Positions 31,701 to 40,665 of a stretch of 64,000 nucleotides of DNA are shown one piece after another. The position numbers and the translations under genes were made by a program. The first letter of the stretch is position 1. Every line of letters starts with the position of its first letter. Source of the DNA: Meconema thalassinum (lineage: Eukaryota; Arthropoda; Insecta; Orthoptera; Tettigoniidae); assembly GCA_946902985.2 (NCBI GenBank), contig OX336388.2, positions 228,058,467 to 228,122,466 on the forward strand, read 5' to 3'. Under the pieces are notes generated by a model that was not told the origin of the DNA, did no database searches, and worked only from the letters and a program-made list of their open reading frames with translations.

Positions 31701-32685
31701 CAATAGCTAACACTTCTTCATCAGCCACATCTCTGTATGTATGCCATACTTGTTCACTGGATCCTGGTTCAATTTCATTGAGTGCGACCTCTAAGCCTTC
31801 AGCTTCTTCATTCACATGGAACATAACCCTGTCCTGTGCTAGGTCAATTATCACTCTGTATTCCCTTATAAACTCTGCCCCAATAAGTAGGTTATAAGGT
31901 AGTTTGTTTACTAACAGGAAACTCTGTGAGAAAATAGAGCCTCCTATCTGTAAATCTAGGAATACCTGGTATTTACATATCATTGTTCTGTCTGGAATTA
32001 CCCCTTTAATTTTGACACTGGAGATCGGTATCTTCAAAATGTTCTCTCTCCGGGCTATTTCATTATATAGAGCTTGTGTCATCAGGCTCACTGTTGATCC
32101 CGTATCTAACAGACTACTGACTTTTAATCCTGCCACTCTCACAATTATAATAGGCAATTCTCTCTTGACCATGACCTGTGGTCCTCCTGTATCCTCAATC
32201 AATTCTTCTGGTTTGGCTATCCAATTGATGATGTTAATAGACTTCCATCCATCAGTCTCGAGCTCTTCTAATTTTGGCGTTTTTTTTTTCTTCAGCGCCC
32301 GCCCCTTTGGAGTTCCTTCTCTCCTGTTCGCTGCGCTGTAGTTCCAAACTCTTAGCTCCATCTCCATATCTGTCTGGCGATGTCCTGTTCTGCATGACTT
32401 CTTGCCAGCGGACTTGTGGTTTCTGGGGCTCATCTCCCCTTTCTTCGAGGTATCGCAAAGAAGCATGATATCGCTCTTCTGCCTCGTCATCGAAGTTACT
32501 TCTTCTCTCTTGGGGTCTCCAATTTCTATTATTGCCTTCCTGGCCATTATTACCTCCATTGTTATGGTACGGTTTGCCCCTGTTATTGTGTTTATTCCAC
32601 GAACTTCGACCTCTTCCTGCTTTATTAGCATTTCCTTTGTACCTTGACTGCCATTTTCTGGGTTCCTGTTCCCATTGCCGTCCAT
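28720..32685 (-). CDS. pol: Pol polyprotein: protease, reverse transcriptase, RNase H, integrase
   Basis: An open frame of 1,321 codons, no internal stop. Protease: SSLLDTGSTVSLM (Asp194). Reverse transcriptase ~415-600 with LPFGLKTAGS and YVDD (555-558). RNase H with QTDAS (Asp703), TEIEFLA and RTDHKAL (Asp773). Integrase: His919, His924, Cys954, Cys957 zinc finger, then catalytic Asp986, Asp1046 and Glu1081 (34 residues between the last two), then a GPF/Y-type HGPFEVIRD chromatin-binding region near 1235. Residues 1 to about 130 overlap gag and look like a frame shadow, so pol is probably expressed by frameshifting near 32285 instead of from the ATG. It copies the RNA and inserts the cDNA. 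Confidence 0.93.
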   Translation of the reverse strand: MDGNGNRNPENGSQGTKEMLIKQEEVEVRGINTITGANRTITMEVIMARKAIIEIGDPKREEVTSMTRQKSDIMLLCDTSKKGEMSPRNHKSAGKKSCRTGHRQTDMEMELRVWNYSAANRREGTPKGRALKKKKTPKLEELETDGWKSINIINWIAKPEELIEDTGGPQVMVKRELPIIIVRVAGLKVSSLLDTGSTVSLMTQALYNEIARRENILKIPISSVKIKGVIPDRTMICKYQVFLDLQIGGSIFSQSFLLVNKLPYNLLIGAEFIREYRVIIDLAQDRVMFHVNEEAEGLEVALNEIEPGSSEQVWHTYRDVADEEVLAIEQLEAELKTLATDLEKDLEPKLEEYISEKLEEAKIGLKEKENLKQLLLEQEEVFDSRPGRIKNFTYAFQVSDWTPFRQKPYPIAEKHYAKVKEAIQEMLEAGVIEKTPTPYVSPLVIVPKSDGSVRVCLDLRRLNLRVIPEFDQVPPIKEILRKFRGKTIFSNLDITSSFHHLELEKKTSLLTGFMFDQHTFTFLRLPFGLKTAGSALIRALDRNLSDEVKESTIRYVDDILLTSESLEEHMRDLKKLLDDLREANFKVNIKKSHFCQREVKFLGHVIDANGVKPNPDKLEVIRNFPRPTKVKHVRQYLGVIGFFSNHCPNYTATVAPLQDLLKKGGRWNWTEQCQEAFVRSKQMLLEYVKLGYPDYTQKFIIQTDASLIGIGAMLFQENVDQPEKKIFIAFISRRLKAHEKNYTITEIEFLAILYALQSWHKLVYGFRIVLRTDHKALTFLLKTDLSSQRLTRWSLYIQQFNVEIEYCPGKENVIPDILSRYPREEEVLAVQIENRDQKTLDDLRNITNLQREDPWLKMIIDYFEGRLARGTAIYREAEALATDYVWYNQILHKWDDVDHTRQRIVIPASLQRRLVWLAHRAFGHPGIDKICALLKEAFTWPKLRETVRNAIRTCDLCQRVKPNPFLMRQRPIPLLPEKPRQLLSIDNFGPLPRARRGNRHIFVAMDVFSKMVVLCPIQKTSSKQALKRLKERVIPILGKPDNILSDHGSCFTSAEFRRELETLGIRQILSTIRHPEASPVERVMREIQKYMKIYCSEANWRWIEFLEVIEYCINNTVHEATGQVPVTLHLDQRPERPWNGVIPLPVDAQPGRELRIQRTFEYLKAQAERRQRRNRAKRYHKPLLVGQKVLIKKPASSDPEARKYKKFIFAYHGPFEVIRDLQNNAYRLRHLENGNEVVMNIANLKVYYSPEEFDEPEEELVTHTQLNVESGGSQTGRPECWNGETGREADSLPSVSGEQKECQCLREFYEERSEWPERLRL

Positions 32686-34606
32686 AGGAATCTAAAGTTT
32701 CTGTGCTCGTGGCTTTGTTGTACCTTGGAGTTTGCTGTTGGTCAGTCTGTGTGTTGGTCACGTGGACTTGTTCCACGGTTCGACTCTGACGCATAGTATT
32801 TGCTGTGGTGAGGTCCAGTTGCCTTAGAACTGTCTCCATTTCCATAGCCGTTTTCGCATTAGCCGAGATTAGTAGCCTTTGGATCTCGTATGGAAGCTGT
32901 TTGGCGATAGCAATGCATAGCTCCAGTTCACTAGGTTTTTGATCCAGCTCTTTAAAACGACACATCTGCGATATGAAGAATTCTGCGTACTTCGTCGGGT
33001 TGTTCGTGCTGTACTTTTTTGCATACAAATCCAGCCGTAAATTCTGCTGAGTCGCGGCGTCCCAATATCTCTTCAAGAATGCCTCGCGGAATTCCTCAAC
33101 AGTATCAAAAGTGTAACGGAAGCTGCGAAACCATAATGCGCACTCCCCCTCTGTTAACTTCTCTATAGCACGTAGCCTACGCTCCTGCGGTATTCGTGCA
33201 TCATTGAGATATTCAGTCACTTCCTTTAACCAATATTTTGGTGTCATACTACAGTGACTACCTGAAAATTTCCTAGGTTTTTCTTCGCTTGCCCTAATGA
33301 CGTTTATCACCTGGGTGTGCATCGCGTTTTCATGTGGCGTCGATGCCGCAATTGGTACACCTGGCGTCATGTAAGGACTTTCTCCTGCGCCTGCAGCATT
33401 CCTGCTTATAGGTTGGGTTTCTAGGTCTGCCCACCTTGTTTTTCTCATATCCTCTAGGCTGCCTTCACTTGACTTAGGATATTTCAGAAGTGTCTCCTCC
33501 TGTGCTATTATCCTAGTCTCCATTTGGTTATGGCGCATTTCTGCTCTTTCTAGGCGAGTAATGACTTCTTTTTCTATTCTCGTAAGCCTATCTCGGTTTT
33601 CCTCGGCTACTTGAAAAATGTTCACCTTGTCTTCTTTCAGACTTTGTTTGATATGGAATATTTCATCCTCTACGTCCTCTTTAATTTGAGCAAGGGTCTT
33701 GTCGCTTGCCTCTGTTTTTTGGCCTTCTCTTATTTCGAGTTCTTCTCTCAGACCTTTAATTTCATCTTGAATGTGTCCATTGACTTTAGACAATTCATTC
33801 CGGACCTTGGTGATCTCGCCTCTATTTTCCTCTTGCCTTTTATTGACCATGACAATATCACTCTGAACTTGGTCCAGTTCTTTATGAACTTTACCCATCT
33901 GACTTTTCACGTTGCCTACCAGCTCCTTACTTTCATGAGCGATAGCCTTAATTTCGCCTATTTCCTGGCATTGACCTAATATATTCTGGTCCTGTTTCTT
34001 GAGGTCACCGTTAATTGCTCTCGCGTAACTTTTCAATTTCTGGTCCCATTTGGAGTCGTTCTCCTCTAATCTCTGGTCTACTGTTTTCGTAAACTCTGCG
34101 AACTGTTTCGCTTGGCGTTCGAGGTTCGCCTCATTTTGGATCTGAATATCCTTAATATCGTTAGACAACGCCTCTAATTTACTGTTGGTTTGCTCCTGAG
34201 CATGCCTACACGCTTGCAAATTACCCTCAAGTTTGGCTTCTATAGCCTCGAAACGTTTGTCAGTTTTTACCTGCATTTCCGATACAATGCTTACAACAGT
34301 ATCTGTTACTTCGGTCTTAATGACTTCTTGCATTTGACCTAACTTATTGTTTAATTCATCTTTATATTCAACTTTATTTGCCTCTAAACGGTTGTTTATT
34401 TCAACCTGAGTTGCATTAATTGCCTCCTGATTGGCATCTAACCTGTTATTTAACTCTCTCTGGTTCTCATCTAACCGAGTGTTTATACTATCCTGGAACG
34501 CCTTGGTTTCCAGTTTACTCTGCTCGTGAGCAGCATCAAAATGCTGTTTCAGTCCTGCAATAACTTGCAAGATCTCCTGCGTACCTGACATTTTCCAATA
34601 ACACAC
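32252..34606 (-). CDS. gag: Gag-like structural protein with long coiled coil
   Basis: An open frame of 784 codons; Met6 (MSGTQE, 34591) may be the true start. Residues ~10-380 are Gln/Glu/Lys/Asn-rich with heptad-like spacing and a repeated NNRL(D/E)AN unit, predicted to be coiled coil. Residues ~445-600 fit a retrotransposon capsid: PRKFSG, YWLKEVTEYL, ALWFRSF, FLKRYWDA, then QLPYEIQRLL. The C-terminus is basic and rich in Asn, Gly and Arg (GRGRSSWNKHNNRGKPY) with no CCHC knuckle, so RNA packaging probably relies on this RG/N-rich tail. It forms the particle in which pol copies the RNA. Confidence 0.85.
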   Translation of the reverse strand: MCYWKMSGTQEILQVIAGLKQHFDAAHEQSKLETKAFQDSINTRLDENQRELNNRLDANQEAINATQVEINNRLEANKVEYKDELNNKLGQMQEVIKTEVTDTVVSIVSEMQVKTDKRFEAIEAKLEGNLQACRHAQEQTNSKLEALSNDIKDIQIQNEANLERQAKQFAEFTKTVDQRLEENDSKWDQKLKSYARAINGDLKKQDQNILGQCQEIGEIKAIAHESKELVGNVKSQMGKVHKELDQVQSDIVMVNKRQEENRGEITKVRNELSKVNGHIQDEIKGLREELEIREGQKTEASDKTLAQIKEDVEDEIFHIKQSLKEDKVNIFQVAEENRDRLTRIEKEVITRLERAEMRHNQMETRIIAQEETLLKYPKSSEGSLEDMRKTRWADLETQPISRNAAGAGESPYMTPGVPIAASTPHENAMHTQVINVIRASEEKPRKFSGSHCSMTPKYWLKEVTEYLNDARIPQERRLRAIEKLTEGECALWFRSFRYTFDTVEEFREAFLKRYWDAATQQNLRLDLYAKKYSTNNPTKYAEFFISQMCRFKELDQKPSELELCIAIAKQLPYEIQRLLISANAKTAMEMETVLRQLDLTTANTMRQSRTVEQVHVTNTQTDQQQTPRYNKATSTETLDSYGRQWEQEPRKWQSRYKGNANKAGRGRSSWNKHNNRGKPYHNNGGNNGQEGNNRNWRPQERRSNFDDEAEERYHASLRYLEERGDEPQKPQVRWQEVMQNRTSPDRYGDGAKSLELQRSEQERRNSKGAGAEEKKNAKIRRARD
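32277..32295 (-). promoter_or_regulatory. Candidate gag-pol frameshift site (A10 run)
   Basis: On the minus strand an A10 run (32289-32280) is followed by CGCC. In gag the codons are GAA-AAA-AAA-AAC-GCC and gag stops 28 bases later; pol reads AAA-AAA-ACG-CCA, i.e. the +1 (or -2) frame. A -1 shift on the A-AAA-AAC heptamer would hit TAG three codons later, so -1 is excluded. Lysyl-tRNA slippage on AAA or transcriptional slippage on the run would both work. Confidence 0.5.
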
Positions 34607-34914
34607 TTAAATATGCAGGCAGGCTTCCTGGAAAAATATGTGGATACGTTTCGAAGAGAAACATCAAACACTGCACACATATTGTGAAGTCGTACAAAAC
34701 CTGATAATATTATGGTAGATTGTGGATTGGGTAAGTAACGCTCGTACCCTTAGGCCATTCTCTTCTCAATAGAGAGATTCTGCGTTACCTCGAAAGCCTA
34801 CTGAATTCAAAAATCACTCAAACACAGTTTGAGGCAAAACAATTACTATGGTTTTCCCCATGAAATACCATAAAAAATCTATGGGTTTTCCCTAAATCCC
34901 ATAAGCTCCACGTA

Positions 34915-35100
34915 TTCTGGGCGCCATGATAAATTATAGAGATTTATTACCATAGACCCCACAGACGGGCGTCATGATAAATGAGATCAGAGGGTGGTAT
35001 TAGTAGGACATCGGCCATATACTAATTTACTATAAAAACTGTTCAGGGAGTGGTTTTTACTGCCGAAAGCCCCACTTGGGCCACGCCATGATAAATTAAT
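34915..35100 (-). promoter_or_regulatory. Three primer-binding-site-like motifs in the leader
   Basis: On the minus strand TTTATCATGGCG or a close variant (TTTATCATGACG) occurs at about 35098-35082, 34980-34967 and 34934-34920, each followed by text such as GCCCAGAATACGTGG or TGGCCCAAGTGGGG. ATCA-TGGCGCCC is the usual look of an LTR end plus a tRNA primer site in insect gypsy elements. They lie 165-345 bp inside the actual LTR edge, so they are either relics of older LTR ends or displaced primer sites. Confidence 0.35.
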
Positions 35101-35248
35101 AGAGATCTATCAAAATTTATATATACGTATCGGAACTTAACTATGGATTGGGAGCGGTCACACCCTACTTCGTTAGTTCTTACTTTAATAGAGTTGTGTG
35201 CATTAAATTTGACCGACTTAAGTCGTACCTTTAGCTCAAATCACAGTA

Positions 35249-35265
35249 TAGGACAACAATTCCCA
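35249..35265 (-). promoter_or_regulatory. LTR-adjacent primer binding site candidate
   Basis: The first internal bases after the 5' LTR read TGGGAATTGTTGTCC on the minus strand. The position and the leading TGG are right for pairing with a tRNA CCA end, but I do not recognise the matching tRNA. Confidence is low because better TGGCGCC-type motifs lie further inside. Confidence 0.35.
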
Positions 35266-36301
35266 TGTACCCATGTGAGTAATCTCGATGGATAATATGC
35301 ATCTGCCTCCAGCTAGCATCAGCTCTCAGGCGTGTACGGTAACCCCAATTTAGCAGTGCATATTTTGGATTTGAGGCAAAAAGGTATCAACTCTACAATG
35401 ATAAGGCACAACTCTATTCTAAAACTTTAATTCAGTAAAATAAATCATGGCTTCAAACACAAAACAATACCCAAAAAGCATAAAATAAAGCAAACAAAAT
35501 TTTTACTTCCACAATCCACAAGTAAACAAATATAAAATCACAACAAAGTCATACCTAGCCATAAGGCTTTACCCTTCTGTGAACTTCACAAGGATATACT
35601 AGTGCGCTGATGCACCTACGACTTCAAAACAAACTGTACATTAACATAACAGTCATACAATGTGACTTCTTTAATATTACAACAAGGATTATTCCTTAAA
35701 CCTCTTTATGTTAAACAATTATGTGTGCCGTGCGTGTTTTTATATTTTTCTTCTCACCAATGAAATGCTTTGCATGCATTTACCTATTTGGACGTTGCAC
35801 CAAAATCAACGTGCAACTCCATAATTATGTAAGCTACCCCCTACACATCCTCCAATTATATGGTTTCACCGCATGATGTCTGTGATTCCTAGATAAAACG
35901 TTACGTTATAGCTTATGTCGGATTGTACGATAGGCTACCTCGCGCTCATGGCGATTGGCATCTAGTCACCAACTACATGACTTGGCTCCAGTGACAGTAC
36001 AAATATATCATGTAACTATTCGTCAGATAGCTAAAATAATGAACCATCAGGATGAACTATAATTATCCATGTGTTCACAAACCACATGGCTCTAATACTC
36101 AACATAACAATCTTGCATTATATGTCCTTTTAACAAGGTCTAGAATCTCTTCCCTTTATAACTTGCCTGAGCGGCCCGGGTGGCTAGCACCGACCCTCGG
36201 CTAAGGAAGTCGCTACACAATAGAAAGTGGAATGGGTCGTTTCACCAATTATCTCGACCTTTCTAAAAGTTTGAAAGCTTCCCTCTCTAAGCAGCGAAGA
36301 T

Positions 36302-36658
36302 TTACAAGACAAATACTGTGTCCTGACCGACACACATGTTCCCAAAGGATCTTAATTGACTATTATGCCAACAGGTATTGAATGAGCTTTTGTAATTATT
36401 CCTACGTCGAGGATAACGATTAATTAATGGCCTCACATGGGTCCATTCAACATGAAGGTTCGGGGTTCGCAATGCATGAGCTTGGCGGTTTGACCGATGT
36501 CTCAAGTATAATATAGGCGCAGAAAACCACTGTCGCCATGAGTTTTCGCTGCCAACGAGCGTAAATAACTCATCAATAAGTTCTCGGGAAATCATAGAGC
36601 TGCGAGGTGTCCTTGTTTCCTCGACTCTGTCAAGATTCCAGTCCGGAACACATTTCAA
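36302..36658 (-). other. 118-codon open frame inside the LTR
   Basis: Same strand as the element, starting MKCVPDWNLDRVEE, no recognisable domain, no signal peptide. The identical frame in the 3' LTR is at 25520-25876. It would sit in the long 5' leader of the genomic RNA, about 1.8 kb after the start site. It may be chance, since the LTR is moderately AT-rich and other frames are short. Confidence 0.2.
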
Positions 36659-38425
36659 TCCTTTCTTCAGAGTTAGGGTCCAACACTAAAACTCTGGAAT
36701 TAATAATATCTCCAACAATGTCCACGACATAGGGGAATTCATACGTAGAATAGACTATCTGGCCCCTAATGCTCCATGCTACGACACTCCGACCTATAAT
36801 ATTAAGAGAAATCTAACATTTACTCTATAAGCTTCTCAATTAAGCTGCAAATTCAATTCACTAAAAGCTCTTTCATTACTGGTATCATTACTGAATATCT
36901 GCAATATTCTGATATAAAACTTCTCTCCATAATTACTGAAATGTAATCTCACTGTAACATCTTCCTGCTTAGATTGATAAGTCTTGCAATTAGCGTTAAT
37001 AATTCTCGCTTACAACATTTATTTGTTTCCTGATGTGTTCATTCATACTCTTAATAACCATTATTATTATTATCATCATTTCTCACTGACATAAATGACC
37101 AAAATCATTATTTATTTTTATTATTATATAAATTACCAAAATTTCCGACATAGCTAGACGTTTTAAACTCGAACAATCGCGTTCGTTGCATTTACATAAC
37201 TGATTGCCATTCTTAATTCATAGTGGGAATAATCACTCCACTTAATGATGCAAATTAACATTTCAACTCTATCAAAATCAACTCAATACTGATTAAACAT
37301 GGAGGATCAGCCTCCTAACTGATTTTTACTGGCATCTATAAGGAATTCACAATATCTTTACGGAATCACAGACATGCAGCGGTCCATACTTCTACATAAT
37401 CATAACCATAATTTGTGGGGTACTTACATCTCTATAGGCATCTAAGGTGGCTCCGACCAATCATATTCTTCCATGTCGCCCGCCATAATGGGTTTAACGC
37501 GACATATTTCTCTTGTTTACACACATTTGATTACACATAATTTCTATCACCAACACGACACGTTGCATACCTTTCAGGAAGTTATCACTCCCCAAACATA
37601 TGAAACACTTCATCAAACACTACTTTAAATGATATTTTTACATATGCATTACACTGAACACTCGTCACTTTATACACACTTCAATGCTGAAATTCCCTAG
37701 CAGAGATCGAAATTGCAGGTGTCGACGGCATCTTACGTTACCAACTCCTGATTGAAAGTCTGGTTATCTGCTCTCGGAACTCTCCAACAGTTTTATGACG
37801 ATCATCCCTACAGTAAGCGTCCTGCGTTACATCAATACGCTGGCTCCCAAACATGAGCGTTAACATCTGGTACTCTCATGGCAATACCAAACACTTAGTA
37901 GAGTTTCTTTCGCGCATTCTATCGTAGTTACACATATACGATTAGTTAATACTATACACACTGCGCTTAATAAAGTTCAACACTTTCACAAATAATTATA
38001 TACAATAGTTCTACCGTTAGTCTCTACGGTGCTTCATAACTGAACACGTCATAGTTCGTGCTGCTGATTATGCCTGTATCACGACTATTATTCATACAAG
38101 CATGTTTACTGTTTCTTTTACACATACCAGTCTTTGTTCGGCGTCTTGATGAATAGATCCGTCATGCGTTTTGCCTTGACGAACTTGCTTCAACCTGGCT
38201 GTAGCTGACTGAAGTTTCACTCGAAGACTGCACGTAACTTATTTGAAGACTTCTGTATCCGGCTTACACGCTGTCTCGTACTGCTGCATATTTGCTGCAT
38301 ACTGATTGCAACTTATTGCCATTGTGCTACAATTGACAATTGAGTAAGACTGTAACTGGCTGTAACTGCGCTTGGCGGCATGTAGACTGCGTGACAACTG
38401 AGTTTCAACTTCGACTGCGCTTGCC

Positions 38426-38490
38426 TGACTTACAACTGAGCATAGCTGAGTAGGACTGAGAGCTCCTCCTGGGGTCTACTCCCTTATATC
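38426..38490 (-). promoter_or_regulatory. Core promoter in the 5' LTR (genomic RNA start at 38457)
   Basis: Same TATA, TCAGTC and AGTCA arrangement as in the 3' LTR: first T of TATAAG at 38488, +1 A at 38457, DPE at 38430-38426. Transcription from here gives a 3.85-kb leader before gag at 34606. Confidence 0.75.
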
Positions 38491-39310
38491 GGATTTCCAC
38501 AGAAAGTAGAGCAACATCTTCCCGCGAAATCTTGGCTCCTCTCACAGCATGATTCAGGTCTTCAAACCATGATCATTGTGTTCCTCTCTCTTCACAGGTC
38601 CCAAAACTATCTGTGTGCAAAGGAATCGCTCGTCCAATTAATTAATATTAATTCCTTTCTCCATGGCGTGGGACGCTACCTAACGGGAAACCCCCGGCAA
38701 CATCTTCACATCCATCCGCGAACAATGGTCGTTTTACAGTCCTTACGCACATCATTAAATATGCACCAATTTCGCAGGTAAAAGACTCTAAAATTATCTT
38801 CTTGCCAAAATATTCACCTGTGTGCAACTCTCATCTCGATTCGTTACTCCAATCACGAGTAATCAATGATTTTTCTGGGCATTTCTCCGCCCCTACTCCA
38901 AATCCATTCTCCGTCGGGGAATAACTATGTCATTATTCAGGCCTCACCCCTGCTCCAGACGACATAATGGGGTCACAGAGATGGACGTGGCTCCACTGGG
39001 ACCAACCCACAATTCTGGGCCAATTAGTAAATGTCATCTCTGCCCTCCTCTGTGCTTCAAGCTCCAATAGCTTACACCAAATCGTCTTATAATGATATAA
39101 TCTGCTCATTATTTCCTACATTATTTTACTAAATAATGCCATTTCATCAAAAATCACACCAGTGATTAAATATACATTTCTTTCAAGGGGTTTTTACCAA
39201 GAAACTCCCTCTACAGATCTCTGGTTCGCTTCCTGGTGGAACCTTTATACTGAGATCACAGTCTCTGAGAACCATGTTCGATTCCAGTCAGCATAACCCC
39301 ATCGGGTTCA

Positions 39311-39639
39311 ATATATTTGTTTATTTTAGAGACACTCTGCAAATCTACAGGTCAAGAGCTTTCGTTAGAGTGCTCTACGAAGTAAATCGGTTCTGTCGTT
39401 CTCTCAATCTCGTGGTAACAAAAATCGCCTTAGTGTTTTAAATATATAGATAATTATGGTAATAATAACAATAAGCGAAAGGAAGTTTTGGGAAGATAAA
39501 AAGAACAGGAAGACCAAGTTACTTAGTTATTGTTGTTTTGTTGTTTTAAGGGGCGGAACTACGAGGTTATCTACCCCCATAAGAAGGCCAATGCTACCTA
39601 ATGGCTCTACACACTCCTTGGAGGGCCAAACACATTATT
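39311..39639. other. Flank of the LTR element with a repeat tail
   Basis: 39311-39520 has nothing recognised. At 39528-39590 TTGTTGTTTTGTTGTTTTAA is followed by GGGGCGGAACTACGAGGTTA; nearly the same text lies at 55652-55705. On the minus strand this would be the 3' end of a SINE or LINE with a CAACAA tail. Confidence 0.45.
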
Positions 39640-39875
39640 ATATAAAGACATCACGAATTGCAAGGCCTTTGGAACTCTGGTTGCAAAGCACACTTTCACA
39701 GAGAAAGCTAAAAAGACCACTGGAAAACAATGGACAGAAGAACACAAGAAATAGCATAGCGAGTTCATGAAGAAATTCTGGGAGAAGAAGAAGAAGAAGG
39801 AAAACCCATCAATCCAAGTTAACAAGTTCAAACGTGCTCTTTAAGTGGGCAAAACGAACAGAGAATAATAATAAT
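39640..39875 (+). pseudogene. LINE family B 3' fragment (copy 2)
   Basis: Broken frames read KAFGTL, TGKQWTEEHKK and then EFMKKFWEKKKKK, the same end as the longer copy at 43.0-43.1 kb. A (TAA)n-type tail (AATAATAATAATTATAATAA) follows at 39864-39888. Only the last ~70 codons are left. Confidence 0.6.
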
Positions 39876-39884
39876 TATAATAAT

Positions 39885-40440
39885 AACAGTTCTGAAGCCA
39901 GTAGTTCTTTATGCAGCCGAAACCCTAACTCTAAATGCCAACAAAGGACTCCTTGAAAATCTGGAGGAAAAAGAGCGCAAAATTGTGAGAGTAATCTTAG
40001 GATCAAAGTACATAAATGTAATCGATCAAAAGAGATCCAACGAGGAAGTCTACAGCGAAATAGAGAAAATTACCGACACAATCCGAAAAAGATGGGCACG
40101 ATTTTACGATCACCTGAGAAGAATAGACGGAAGAAAGTTAACTAAAGAGATCTTTCACTTTTTTGATTCAAACCCCAAAACCACAATTCCCTGGTTTAGG
40201 AATACTAAAGAAGACCTGCAAATGCTACATATCTCAGCTGAAGACAGAGATCTCTTCCGCAAAAAGTATTAACAACGGGCTAAAGCGAGACGAGCAACCG
40301 AAGAGAAGGCACGGTGCCCCCTGGACAGAGCAGCGTAAGCAGGCCCACTCACAAGGAATGAGGGAAATCTGGGCTCGGAAGAAGGCCAAGTTCAGTGTCA
40401 AATGCAACAAGACTTAACGTGGTCCTTGATGGTCCCAGCG
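39885..40440 (+). pseudogene. LINE family B reverse transcriptase C-terminal fragment (copy 3)
   Basis: The plus frame 39985-40272 contains ERKIVRVILGSKY, EVYSEIEKITDTIRKRWARF and LRRIDGRKLTKEIFHF; a second frame to 40417 contains APWTEQRKQAHSQGMREIWA. These blocks occur in the same order in the copy at 42329-43135. It is a post-catalytic region only; a frameshift near 40190-40270 joins the two frames. Confidence 0.7.
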
Positions 40441-40457
40441 AATTATATATAATTATA

Positions 40458-40665
40458 CGAGGCACGTCAAGAAAGTAAGTTCCGTTTGGTAATAAAATTA
40501 AATTGTGTACAGATACAGAATAATTATTTATTGCACAACATTCTACACCTCTTAAACTACTTTTCCACATAACTGCCCAACTTTTGCAGGCATTTGTCAT
40601 AGCGTGGCACAAGTTTTTGGATACCTTTTTCATAGAAGTTTGCCGCCTGTGTCTTCAACCAGTTG
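40458..40665 (+). repeat. Left arm of the mariner inverted repeat
   Basis: Matches the reverse complement of 41733-41940 from the tip to CAACCAGTTG, with roughly 25-30 differences by eye. It contains the natural transposase 3' end (stop at 40557) and the polyadenylation-like TTTATTGCACAA stretch. Confidence 0.85.

Larger units (their letters stand above)
24484..39310 (-). mobile_element. Complete Ty3/gypsy-type LTR retrotransposon with 4,045-bp LTRs
   Basis: Two direct repeats, 24484-28528 and 35266-39310, start TGTACCCATG and end GGGTTCA on the plus strand (so TG...CA both ways) and are offset by exactly 10,782 bp at every point checked. ATAT precedes the left end (24480-24483) and follows the right end (39311-39314), a 4-bp target duplication. 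The 6.7-kb interior, read on the minus strand, has a long leader, gag, pol (protease, reverse transcriptase, RNase H, integrase in gypsy order) and a purine tract. There is no env-like ORF. The whole element is 14,827 bp. Confidence 0.95.
35266..39310 (-). repeat. 5' LTR (4,045 bp)
   Basis: Upstream LTR relative to gag. Same length and ends as the 3' LTR and identical in all compared lines, including the AT-rich centre and the TGACTG/AACTG-rich stretch at 38200-38460. The lack of visible divergence implies a recent insertion. It supplies the promoter for the full-length RNA. Confidence 0.93.

Noticed and set aside
32277..32295. Classical -1 frameshift heptamer (A AAA AAC) for gag-pol
   Set aside because: A -1 shift runs into TAG after three codons; pol is in the +1 frame.
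28720..32640. Plus-strand frames across gag and pol (e.g. 31508-31897, 31904-32341)
   Set aside because: Antisense shadows of well-conserved minus-strand coding regions.
24479..39315. 5-bp target duplication AATAT for the LTR element
   Set aside because: It only works if the last A of the right LTR is counted as flank. The left LTR has the same A, so the duplication is the 4-bp ATAT.
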